From Sphingorhabdus sp. EL138 (GTDB lineage: Bacteria; Pseudomonadota; Alphaproteobacteria; Sphingomonadales; Sphingomonadaceae): a stretch of DNA of 64,000 bases. The first letter of the stretch is position 1. Every line of letters starts with the position of its first letter. The translations under genes were made by a program, and so were the position numbers. Positions 17,457 through 24,084 of the stretch are shown here, in pieces. The stretch spans positions 1-64,000 of the forward strand of contig NZ_CAMDCK010000011.1 of assembly GCF_945890115.1 (NCBI RefSeq). Direction: 5' to 3'. The notes beneath the pieces are model-generated. The model saw only the letters and a program-made list of their open reading frames with translations. It ran no database searches and was not told the origin of the DNA.

Positions 17457-17764
17457 TGACGAAAAAGCGCCCATGGGCCATCCGCCCCATTCACCCCGGC
17501 GAAATCCTGCGCGAGGATGTCCTTCCTGCGCTTAATAGGCCAAAGACGGAAATCGCCCGTCTGCTCGGCATTTCGCGCCAGACGCTCTATGATATCTTGA
17601 ACGAGAAACAGCCGGTGACCGCACAAATGGCGCTCCGCATTGGCAAGATGTGCGGCAACGGCCCGAACATCTGGCTCAACCTGCAACGCACCTATGATCT
17701 GCGGATGGCAGAGGCGGAGATTGGGGATAAGCTGGATGCGATACCCGTATTGCAGGCGGCTTGA
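17456..17764 (+). CDS. higA: HigA-type antitoxin, Xre-family regulator
   Basis: This 102-residue protein starts with the HigA signature HPGEILREDVL and has a helix-turn-helix of the Xre/HipB type around residues 30-52 (TEIARLLGISRQTLYDIL). It neutralises HigB and with it represses the shared promoter. Its ATG overlaps the toxin TGA by one base (TGATG), ensuring coupled translation. The operator-like inverted repeat at 17130-17174 is its likely DNA target. The protein length is usual. Confidence 0.92.
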   Translation: MTKKRPWAIRPIHPGEILREDVLPALNRPKTEIARLLGISRQTLYDILNEKQPVTAQMALRIGKMCGNGPNIWLNLQRTYDLRMAEAEIGDKLDAIPVLQAA

Positions 17765-17794
17765 GTTTGCGGGTTTACGGTGACAGGGATTTAC

Positions 17795-17834
17795 GGTGAC
17801 AGTGCACTGAATAGGAGTTGAGTGCACTGTTACC
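17795..17834. repeat. Palindromic repeat A (GTGACAGTGCACT type), copy 1
   Basis: GGTGACAGTGCACT (17795-17808) and AGTGCACTGTTACC (17821-17834) pair at 13 of 14 positions around GAATAGGAGTTG. A second copy occurs at 18308-18347, and the partial sequence TTTACGGTGACAG appears once more at 17774-17786. The copies flank the hypothetical gene at 17878-18285. Confidence 0.8.
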
Positions 17835-17877
17835 GGAACCCAACCCAAAATAGCTGATGCCGGCTTTGCGCCAAGAC

Positions 17878-18285
17878 CTAAAATCGAAGTTCGTGCTTGA
17901 CGAATTCTTTTAGAACCGGGTCTTCTTCGAGACCGAACGCCACAATCGCAGCTGTTAACGCTATGCCTTTGATTTCGATGCTGACGGAACTTTTCGCAAA
18001 AGCTTTTGCTATGCGAATTGCGTAATCACGATTGTCAGCAAAACCATTAGCCTCATCGTAAAGCGCCGCAAGGGTAGCCAAAGGCATGGACATTTTTCCA
18101 AGATGACGATCGCCACCAAAATGCCCTTCATGCCGAAACTGCTCTGAACCCAGTTTCTGTGATAGCGGATTCTCACTTAGTGCTAAGTTCGATTCATGAA
18201 ATTTCCGCCATTCGTCGACGGCTGCGGAAAACTGCGCAGCCAACTGTGAGTTGCCCTTTGCTAGTTCCATAACAATAGAAATCAT
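17878..18285 (-). CDS. Hypothetical helical protein between two palindromes
   Basis: The 135-residue protein starts at ATG 18285 with GGAGAG seven bases upstream (the frame also opens at 18297, without such a site). It has no signal peptide. Most of it looks helical, with a hydrophobic stretch near residues 105-118 (IEIKGIALTAAIVAFGL), which is shorter than a normal membrane span. I recognise no family. It is oriented opposite to higBA and framed by two near-identical palindromes at 17795-17834 and 18308-18347. This arrangement suggests the gene and its flanks may be a unit of transfer or deletion. Confidence 0.6.
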   Translation of the reverse strand: MISIVMELAKGNSQLAAQFSAAVDEWRKFHESNLALSENPLSQKLGSEQFRHEGHFGGDRHLGKMSMPLATLAALYDEANGFADNRDYAIRIAKAFAKSSVSIEIKGIALTAAIVAFGLEEDPVLKEFVKHELRF

Positions 18286-18307
18286 AATTCTCTCCAATAG
18301 GATTTAC

Positions 18308-18347
18308 GGTGACAGTGCACTGAATAGGAATTGAGCGCACTGTCACC
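18308..18347. repeat. Palindromic repeat A, copy 2
   Basis: GGTGACAGTGCACT (18308-18321) pairs with AGCGCACTGTCACC (18334-18347) at 13 of 14 positions around GAATAGGAATTG. It is 40 bases long and matches copy 1 except in the right arm. There is an arm-restoring exchange: the mismatch lies at a different position in each copy, so both keep a 13-pair stem. Confidence 0.8.
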
Positions 18348-18390
18348 GAAGCCTAACGACAAGGTAGCAGCCATCACAGGTTGGCGCAAG

Positions 18391-18420
18391 TACGAGCGGC
18401 TAGTATACGAGCCGCTCGTA
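18391..18420. terminator. Perfect 11-bp hairpin
   Basis: TACGAGCGGCT (18391-18401) pairs perfectly with AGCCGCTCGTA (18410-18420) around an eight-base loop. It lies 11 bases beyond the stop codon of the DUF188 gene on the minus strand and 44 bases past palindrome copy 2. No T tract follows in either direction, so it may be a transcript-end stabiliser instead of a classical terminator. Confidence 0.5.
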
Positions 18421-18431
18421 TACTCAGACAC

Positions 18432-18932
18432 TCACCCCAACCGCACCAACGCTTCATCCAGTGCCTGCAAAAACCGTGACCGGTCCGCCTTCGCAAACGG
18501 TGCTGGCCCACCTCCTATCCCGTCCATGCCTGCGCGCAGGTCGGCCAAGATCGCGCGGGTGGCGATGGCGCCGCCGATGGAGGCGCTGGTGAACGGCTTG
18601 CCATTGTTGCCAATCACGACGGCTCCGGCTTTCAGGCATCGGTCCGCAAGCAATATGTCGGCGGTGATCACCACGCTGCGCGCGCCCGCTTGCTCCGCGA
18701 TCCAGTCATCGGCGGCGTCGAAACTGTCCGATACGATAACCCGGGTAATCAGCGGATGGTCGGGCATGCGAAAGCGCGCATTGCTGACCAGCACCACCGC
18801 CACATTGCGGCGATACGCGACCTTGTAAATCTCCTCCTTCACCGGACACGCATCGGCATCGACCAATATGCGGGGCGGCTGGGTGATGGGCGGCGGAATG
18901 CGGGGCAGGGGATCGGGGTTGTCAGAAGTCAT
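18432..18932 (-). CDS. YaiI/YqxD family protein (DUF188)
   Basis: This 166-residue protein is a member of the DUF188 family, with the opening LVDADACPVKEEIY, the SDSFDAADDWI element and the closing RSRFLQALDEAL. The DADACPVK motif is the family's probable metal-binding site, and the fold resembles PIN-type nucleases, although no activity is established. The N-terminal 20 residues are proline rich and outside the domain. The start is ATG 18932 with no strong ribosome binding site. It is next to, and co-directional with, the Stealth gene, with 38 bases between them. Confidence 0.9.
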   Translation of the reverse strand: MTSDNPDPLPRIPPPITQPPRILVDADACPVKEEIYKVAYRRNVAVVLVSNARFRMPDHPLITRVIVSDSFDAADDWIAEQAGARSVVITADILLADRCLKAGAVVIGNNGKPFTSASIGGAIATRAILADLRAGMDGIGGGPAPFAKADRSRFLQALDEALVRLG

Positions 18933-18970
18933 TTCAGTTCGGGGCTTTATATCAATTCAGCACAGCCCGC

Positions 18971-19939
18971 CTAACGCGTAATCGCTTCCTCGATCCACAA
19001 ACGGGCATCGGGGAAGCTGCGTTCGACCTCTGGCAGGTCGTTGACGCACAGGAATTTGATCGCGTCCCATTCGCGGCCACATAAATAGCCGCTGACATCG
19101 TCGGCCGACCAAGCATCGGTCGCGCCGACGGCGACATGCAGATAATCGCGCGTGTCCAAAATCGCGGCGCTGCCGTCGGCAAGGCAGGCATGATTATGCA
19201 GGCTTTGCGGTAGAAACTGCCCCGCATCGCGAAAGCGATAGCTGGCATTGGCGATAAACGCGTCACGATATGTGTCGAACAGTTCCGCCATCACCGAACG
19301 CTGCATCGGGTGGACGACATGCGCGCTTTCGAACACATGATCGGCGGTATAGCCAATCATCTGCGCGGCGTTGATTTGATTATAATGGTTCAGCAGGCAT
19401 GCCTCGTCCCGGCTGGCAACGCAATTGGCAAGGTCTTTATGGTTCGTCCATTTGCCGCGCAGCACCGGCCCATCGGCGGCAAAGAAATCCGAGCGCGTCA
19501 CGGGCGCGGTCAGGAAAACATCATCGTTGAAATAGAGGAAATGTTCGGCCAGCCCCTCTATGCGCCACAGCATCGTTTCGATGGACAGCGAATTGAACGT
19601 CGGCAACGCCTCCGCATATCCGGCAAAAATCTCTTTATGGTCCACAATGCGGATCTTTGCGGCGAATTCGGGGGGAAGCTGCATGATTTCGGGTGTCTGA
19701 TTGTCGGTCACAATCCAGATCCGCCGCACCCAAGGCGCGTTGTTGGCGATGGAACGCACGCAATAATTCAGCTCATCACTGCACAGCCACCGATGGGGGT
19801 TGGTGCCATTGTCATGCAATGGCGCTTTGGCCCCCGTTTTGGCGAGCGCATTTGCCTTTGCGAGATAATAATCGCGGTTCAACTTCAGCACAGGGTCCGC
19901 CCCGTCCACCCAAGTGATAACCGCATCAACTTCAAACAT
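18971..19939 (-). CDS. Stealth-family sugar-phosphate transferase
   Basis: The 322-residue protein shows the ordered Stealth regions: DAVITWVDGADP at residues 5-16 (CR1), then DELNYCVRSIANNAPWVRRIWIVTDNQ-type residues (CR2, seen as SDELNYCVRSI and RRIWIVTDNQTP), then HFLYFNDDVFL (CR3). Such proteins transfer sugar phosphates, as in capsule polysaccharide polymerases and GlcNAc-1-phosphotransferase. Bacterial ones often sit in capsule clusters, but no such genes are visible here. The start is ATG 19939. Its acceptor is unknown. Confidence 0.85.
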   Translation of the reverse strand: MFEVDAVITWVDGADPVLKLNRDYYLAKANALAKTGAKAPLHDNGTNPHRWLCSDELNYCVRSIANNAPWVRRIWIVTDNQTPEIMQLPPEFAAKIRIVDHKEIFAGYAEALPTFNSLSIETMLWRIEGLAEHFLYFNDDVFLTAPVTRSDFFAADGPVLRGKWTNHKDLANCVASRDEACLLNHYNQINAAQMIGYTADHVFESAHVVHPMQRSVMAELFDTYRDAFIANASYRFRDAGQFLPQSLHNHACLADGSAAILDTRDYLHVAVGATDAWSADDVSGYLCGREWDAIKFLCVNDLPEVERSFPDARLWIEEAITR

Positions 19940-20087
19940 TCAAGACACTCTGCACAACGAAGGTGTCGCGCCTTAGGAGTATGTTACGGTTTTGTGAAAT
20001 AGAAAGTGTCGGTGGGGCAGGTGGCGCAGCAACTATCGCTTCAGCATTGCCGCGTGACATTTTGGCGCGGTGGGTTAGGGTTGGGAT

Positions 20088-20423
20088 ATGACCTCGACAC
20101 CGGAAACCCCCAATTGGTTCGACATCGGCATGGATGCGTGGGCGCTGGCCGCCGAATCCAACATGGTGATCGCCATGCGCATTGGCAGTTTGGCGCAAGG
20201 CGGGCCGGCGGCGGCGCAAGAGGTGAGGCGGATGGTGACAGAGAAGGTTGCGGCGAACTTGGCGCTTGGCTGCGACCTGATGACTGGAAAGCTGGGGAGC
20301 AGCCCAGAGGCAATCGTCAGCGGCAGCATCGCGCATTATTCTAAAAGCGTGGTCGCCAACCGGAAACGACTAAGTGGCACGCGTGCTGCGCAGATGCCCG
20401 AAGATGGCGGTAAGCCCGAATAA
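20088..20423 (+). CDS. Hypothetical helical protein, phasin-like
   Basis: This 111-residue soluble protein is largely helical, with the stretch WALAAESNMVIAMRIGSLA followed by EVRRMVTEKVAANLALGCDL. Its pattern of a repeated amphipathic helix with a tryptophan near the start recalls short phasin-like proteins of polyhydroxyalkanoate granules, but the resemblance is only compositional. The C-terminal 30 residues are polar. ATG 20088 has a weak ribosome binding site (GGGATATG). It is upstream of the cold-shock gene but separated from it by a promoter. Confidence 0.55.
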   Translation: MTSTPETPNWFDIGMDAWALAAESNMVIAMRIGSLAQGGPAAAQEVRRMVTEKVAANLALGCDLMTGKLGSSPEAIVSGSIAHYSKSVVANRKRLSGTRAAQMPEDGGKPE

Positions 20424-20444
20424 GTCGCTATTTTCGCTTCTAGT

Positions 20445-20473
20445 TTGCACATCGGCTAAAATAAGCGTATACG
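20445..20473 (+). promoter_or_regulatory. Promoter of the cold-shock gene
   Basis: TTGCAC (20445-20450) and TATACG (20468-20473) resemble sigma-70 boxes and are separated by 17 bases. Transcription from about 20480 would give a 5' leader of roughly 140 bases before the cold-shock ATG, as is usual for cspA-type genes whose leaders act as RNA thermosensors. No further structure was resolved. Confidence 0.55.
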
Positions 20474-20620
20474 GCACGAACGCTATCGTCGACCGCGACG
20501 GATTTTTGAGGCGCGTCTCTGGTCATAAGATCGGAACGGGCAACGTTTTTCCTACCACGACTTGGCTACCCACTTGGCGCTTTTGTCAGGTGGTCACCTG
20601 TTTCGTGAAAGGAACATATT

Positions 20621-20830
20621 ATGCCAGTAGGCACCGTAAAATTTTTCAATGCAGACAAGGGCTATGGCTTTATCGCGCCTGATGGCGGCGGTGATGACAG
20701 CTTCGTACACATCTCGGCTGTTCAGGCAGCTGGTATGCACACGCTGGATAAAGAACAGCGCGTGAATTTCGAAGTCGAAATCGGCCGCAACGGTAAGGCT
20801 TCGGCCATCAACCTGTCCGCTGCTGATTAA
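20621..20830 (+). CDS. Cold-shock protein, CspA family
   Basis: This 69-residue protein is a single cold-shock domain. The RNA-binding motifs RNP1 (KGYGFI, residues 13-18) and RNP2 (SFVHIS, residues 27-32) are intact. Such proteins bind single-stranded RNA and act as RNA chaperones in the cytoplasm. ATG 20621 is preceded by AAAGGAA. The gene has a promoter 150 bases upstream, a long leader and a strong terminator immediately after the stop, so it is monocistronic. Confidence 0.96.
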   Translation: MPVGTVKFFNADKGYGFIAPDGGGDDSFVHISAVQAAGMHTLDKEQRVNFEVEIGRNGKASAINLSAAD

Positions 20831-20851
20831 TCAGCCGAAAAGCTAAAAAAA

Positions 20852-20879
20852 AGGGCTGCCGAAAGGCGGCCCTTTTTTT
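20852..20879. terminator. Bidirectional rho-independent terminator
   Basis: AGGGCTGCC (20852-20860) pairs with GGCGGCCCT (20865-20873), nine pairs with one wobble, around a GAAA tetraloop, followed by seven Ts on the plus strand. An A run (AAAAAAAA) ends at the left arm, so the minus strand also has a T tract. It ends the cold-shock transcript and the convergent gene at 20897. Confidence 0.9.
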
Positions 20880-20896
20880 GTGTTGCGCGCCGATGT

Positions 20897-21208
20897 TTAG
20901 TCGAACAATTCTTCCAGAAACGACTTTCTGCGCTTGTGATGTGGGTAGCCATGGCCATAGCCTTGATGCTGCACCGGATAGCCCTGCGGTGCAAAGCCAC
21001 CTTGGGGTGGCATCGGTGCTTGCGGGGCAGGCGCGGGTTGCGACTGCATTTCGGCAGCGGCACTGCGTTCGATAATCTTATCCAACTCACCGCGATCTAG
21101 CCATACGCCGCGACATTGCGGGCAATAATCAATTTCGACACCTTGTCGATCACTCATGACCAACGGTACCTTGCATACAGGGCAAGGCATTCCAACGGCT
21201 GCATTCAT
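20897..21208 (-). CDS. TFIIB-type zinc-ribbon protein
   Basis: The 103-residue protein has a zinc ribbon with C9, C12, C29 and C32, the CPxC spacing of the zf-TFIIB family, followed by the family element GVWLDRGELD. After it comes a low-complexity region rich in glutamine, proline and glycine (about residues 52-88) and a basic C-terminus (KRRKSFLEELFD). These proteins are cytoplasmic and usually of unknown function. The start is ATG 21208, behind AGGAGA; a longer frame to 21283 lacks such a signal. A shared terminator with the cold-shock gene ends it. Confidence 0.85.
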   Translation of the reverse strand: MNAAVGMPCPVCKVPLVMSDRQGVEIDYCPQCRGVWLDRGELDKIIERSAAAEMQSQPAPAPQAPMPPQGGFAPQGYPVQHQGYGHGYPHHKRRKSFLEELFD

Positions 21209-21329
21209 TTCGGGTCTCCTCTTATACTGATAAAGCGGTCCGACATCGCCGTCACATGACAACCAGAGGGGCCCGGCCCGCATTACCAGAATTGGGCATT
21301 GGGTCGCCGGATGTCAAGAAGGGTGCGTG

Positions 21330-21482
21330 CTAATTCAATGCGGCCCCCGTCATCCACATGGCCGATAAAATAATGATTGCCAGTAAAAGCGAAATGCCCA
21401 GAACATAGCGCAGGCCGACATTTTTGACTCCGCCGCTCGCTTCTTCTTCCGTCACATCGATTTTGTCGCCGTCCTTATGCAT
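21330..21482 (-). CDS. 50-aa single-helix membrane protein, hypothetical
   Basis: This frame begins at ATG 21482, with AAAGGAATGAGAAC upstream. The first 25 residues are polar and acidic (MHKDGDKIDVTEEEASGG), and a single hydrophobic helix (VLGISLLLAIIILSAMWMTG) fills the second half. It resembles small stress-related membrane proteins of sphingomonads only in layout. It is in the minus-strand group of small genes from 20897 to 22253, although no overlap links them. Confidence 0.6.
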   Translation of the reverse strand: MHKDGDKIDVTEEEASGGVKNVGLRYVLGISLLLAIIILSAMWMTGAALN

Positions 21483-21549
21483 GTTCTCATTCCTTTTCTG
21501 ATGAAGGGACAAGGTGAGAACGCGTGAAGAGGAAAGAAGGTGCCAAATA

Positions 21550-21942
21550 CTACCGCAATTTACCAAATGGCCAATCGGTGACATGCCCCACCCAAAGGGC
21601 AAGCCAAATCAGGACAGGCTGAAACATCAGTCGTGGCCCATGATAGCACCAACCCAATGCTTCCCCGCCAACGGTGATGCCATTGATTGCGTGGTTGAAG
21701 TTGGCTGGCCAGACACACAAGGCGTAAAGCGCCAAGCCAAAAGCAGCCCATTTGCGGGTCTGCGGAATCATGAGGCCAATCGCGCCTGCGATTTCAGCCA
21801 CCCCCGTAAACGCAACCATAAATGCGGGGTAGGGCACCCAATCCGGGGTAATGGCCAAAAACCCGCGTGGCGACATGAGGTGCGCGATGCCCGCGGCCAA
21901 ATAGATAATCGCGAGAATTACCCGCAATCCCGACCGGATCAT
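21550..21942 (-). CDS. DoxX-like membrane protein
   Basis: The 130-residue protein has four hydrophobic segments, beginning RVILAIIYLAAGIAHLMSP, with a second at AFTGVAEIAGAIGLMIP. This AxYLAAGxxHL and GxxEIxGAIGLL layout is that of DoxX-family integral membrane proteins, often tied to redox or thiosulfate-dependent functions but mostly uncharacterised. The start is placed at ATG 21942, which overlaps the stop of the upstream gene as TGATG. A GTG three bases earlier is the alternative. Translation coupling with the PhnA-like gene is likely. Confidence 0.78.
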   Translation of the reverse strand: MIRSGLRVILAIIYLAAGIAHLMSPRGFLAITPDWVPYPAFMVAFTGVAEIAGAIGLMIPQTRKWAAFGLALYALCVWPANFNHAINGITVGGEALGWCYHGPRLMFQPVLIWLALWVGHVTDWPFGKLR

Positions 21943-22253
21943 CACCGTTTCCGCACGAACTCGGCGCGCAGCACCAGGCCCTTGATACCATCAAAGCGGC
22001 AGTCAATTTCCTGCGCATCGCCGGTCAGCCGGATGGATTTGATCAACGTGCCGCGTTTCAATGTCTGGCCCGCGCCCTTGACCGTCAGATCCTTAATCAA
22101 TGTCACTTGGTCGCCGTCGGCAAGCAGATTGCCGACTGCATCGCGGACTTCGACAGCGTCATTTTGTGCGGTAGCGGCTGTTGCGTCGGCGGCGCTAACC
22201 CATTCGCCGGACGCTTCGTCATAGACATAATCTTCGTCCATATTGTCGCTCAT
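21942..22253 (-). CDS. PhnA/YjdM-like protein lacking the zinc ribbon
   Basis: The 103-residue protein matches the C-terminal domain of the PhnA/YjdM family: VRDAVGNLLADGDQVTLIKD and LKRGTLIKSIRLTGDAQEIDC are close to its repeated pattern, and it ends RAEFVRKR. E. coli YjdM begins with a four-cysteine zinc ribbon. Here that part is replaced by an acidic N-terminus (MDEDYVYDEASGEWVSAA) with no cysteines. The name reflects an old phosphonate-locus annotation and gives no reliable function. It is in the minus-strand pair with the DoxX-like gene. Confidence 0.82.
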   Translation of the reverse strand: MSDNMDEDYVYDEASGEWVSAADATAATAQNDAVEVRDAVGNLLADGDQVTLIKDLTVKGAGQTLKRGTLIKSIRLTGDAQEIDCRFDGIKGLVLRAEFVRKR

Positions 22254-22367
22254 GGGACCTAATTTCCTTTATGTTCAGCACCGCCGTAGCGGCATTTCTT
22301 CCGACACGAAAGCCAGTTGCAATTTGCAACGATGTCAGTAAAATTCTGAGACGAAATGGAGAGGCAT

Positions 22368-23885
22368 ATGGCGCAGGCTGAGACGACGATAGATGTTTTG
22401 ATTGTGGGTGCCGGATTGTCCGGTATTGGCGCTGCGGCGCATCTCACGATGCAATGCCCGAACAAAAGCTACGCGATTGTGGAACAACGCGCCGATATGG
22501 GCGGGACATGGGATTTGTTCCGCTATCCCGGTATCCGGTCGGACTCCGACATGCACACGCTGGGCTATCGTTTCAAACCATGGTTGCATGAAAAAACAAT
22601 TGCGGATGGTCCGTCCATTCACGAATATGTCCATGAAACCGCCGACGAATATGGCATTTCTCCGCATATCCATTTTGGCCATAAAGTTATCTCGGCCAAT
22701 TGGTCGAGCCCAGATGCCCGCTGGCACGTAACTGCTAAAGCCGTCGACGGCGGCGCGGAACGGCATTTTGCCGCGCGCTTCTTGTTCATGTGCGCGGGCT
22801 ATTATGACTATGACCAAGGCTATAAGCCCGATTTCGCGGGCGAAGCTGACTTTGGCGGTCAAATCATCCACCCGCAGCATTGGCCCAAGGATTTGGATTA
22901 TGCGGGTAAGAAGGTTACGGTCATCGGTTCCGGCGCGACGGCAGTCACGATAGTCCCTGTGATGGCGCAGCAAGGCGCGCAGGTGACGATGCTGCAACGG
23001 TCGCCAACTTATATGGTATCGCGGCCTGCCATTGACCCGTTTTCGAAATTTGTGCGCAAGATCCTGCCGGAGAAACTGGCCTATGCGCTGACGCGGTGGC
23101 GCAATATCAATATGCAGCGTTTTACCTATTGGTATGCGCGCCGCAATCCGGCAAAGCTGGGGGCGAAGTTAGTCAATATGGCGCGGGAGGCTTTACCGGC
23201 GTCGGTTGATGTCGACACGCATTTTGTGCCCAAATATGGCCCATGGGAACAACGCCTGTGCCTGATCCCCGATAGCGACATGTTCACGGCGATTACCGAG
23301 GGTAAGGCGGAGATTGTCACCGACCATATCGACCATTTCACCAAGACAGGCATCCAGTTGAAGTCGGGCAAGCATATCGAATCCGATATCATCATCACCG
23401 CAACGGGCCTGAACCTTGTAACTATGGGCAAGACCGCGATCAGCGTCGACGGGAAAGCTGTCAATTTCGGCGCGCATTTCAATTATAAGGGCGTGATGTT
23501 CAACGACATCCCGAACTTCGCCAGCGTATTTGGCTATATCAACGCATCTTGGACGCTAAAGACCGATATTGTGGCCGATTATGTCTGCCGCTTGTTGTGG
23601 AAAATGGATGACAAAAATGCATTGGTGGCAACGCCGGTGCTGGATGATCCCGACATGCCTAAGCTGCCCTTTGTGACGGACTTTAGCTCGGGCTATTTCG
23701 CGCGCAGTTTCGACACGCTGCCAAAAAATGGCGATCGTCACCCATGGCGCGTTTTGCAAAATTACACGGCAGAGAAGAAAATCCTGACACAAGACCCTAT
23801 TGATGACGGGGTCATGGTATTTTCGGCGCCGCATTTTGCGGGCAATCATAATGCGGACACTGAAACGCTTATCGCTGCGGAATGA
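22368..23885 (+). CDS. Flavin-containing monooxygenase (Baeyer-Villiger type)
   Basis: The 505-residue protein is a class B flavin monooxygenase. It has an FAD motif (GAGLSG, residues 14-19), a second NADP-binding motif (GSGATA), and between them FGGQIIHPQHWP, which fits the Baeyer-Villiger fingerprint FxGxxxHxxxW. It should oxidise a ketone or a similar carbonyl to an ester or lactone with NADPH and O2. Substrate is not deducible. ATG 22368 has GGAGAGG upstream and is preferred to the one at 22356. It stands alone, divergent from the PhnA-like gene. Confidence 0.87.
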   Translation: MAQAETTIDVLIVGAGLSGIGAAAHLTMQCPNKSYAIVEQRADMGGTWDLFRYPGIRSDSDMHTLGYRFKPWLHEKTIADGPSIHEYVHETADEYGISPHIHFGHKVISANWSSPDARWHVTAKAVDGGAERHFAARFLFMCAGYYDYDQGYKPDFAGEADFGGQIIHPQHWPKDLDYAGKKVTVIGSGATAVTIVPVMAQQGAQVTMLQRSPTYMVSRPAIDPFSKFVRKILPEKLAYALTRWRNINMQRFTYWYARRNPAKLGAKLVNMAREALPASVDVDTHFVPKYGPWEQRLCLIPDSDMFTAITEGKAEIVTDHIDHFTKTGIQLKSGKHIESDIIITATGLNLVTMGKTAISVDGKAVNFGAHFNYKGVMFNDIPNFASVFGYINASWTLKTDIVADYVCRLLWKMDDKNALVATPVLDDPDMPKLPFVTDFSSGYFARSFDTLPKNGDRHPWRVLQNYTAEKKILTQDPIDDGVMVFSAPHFAGNHNADTETLIAAE

Positions 23886-24084
23886 ACTGGTTTGGGCGGG
23901 CGTCGATGGCGCTCCGTCCGCTATTGCGCATTTCGGATTTTCGCGGCTACGCGTCGCGCGGGGCGGCTGTGCGATTGCATGCAGAACGCCCGATATTTGC
24001 TCCAAAAAGCACGCACATCAGAAAAATACGCAATATTTCTGAAATATCTCCCGTTTGCGTGCTAATCCCGCTATCGCACTGCCC

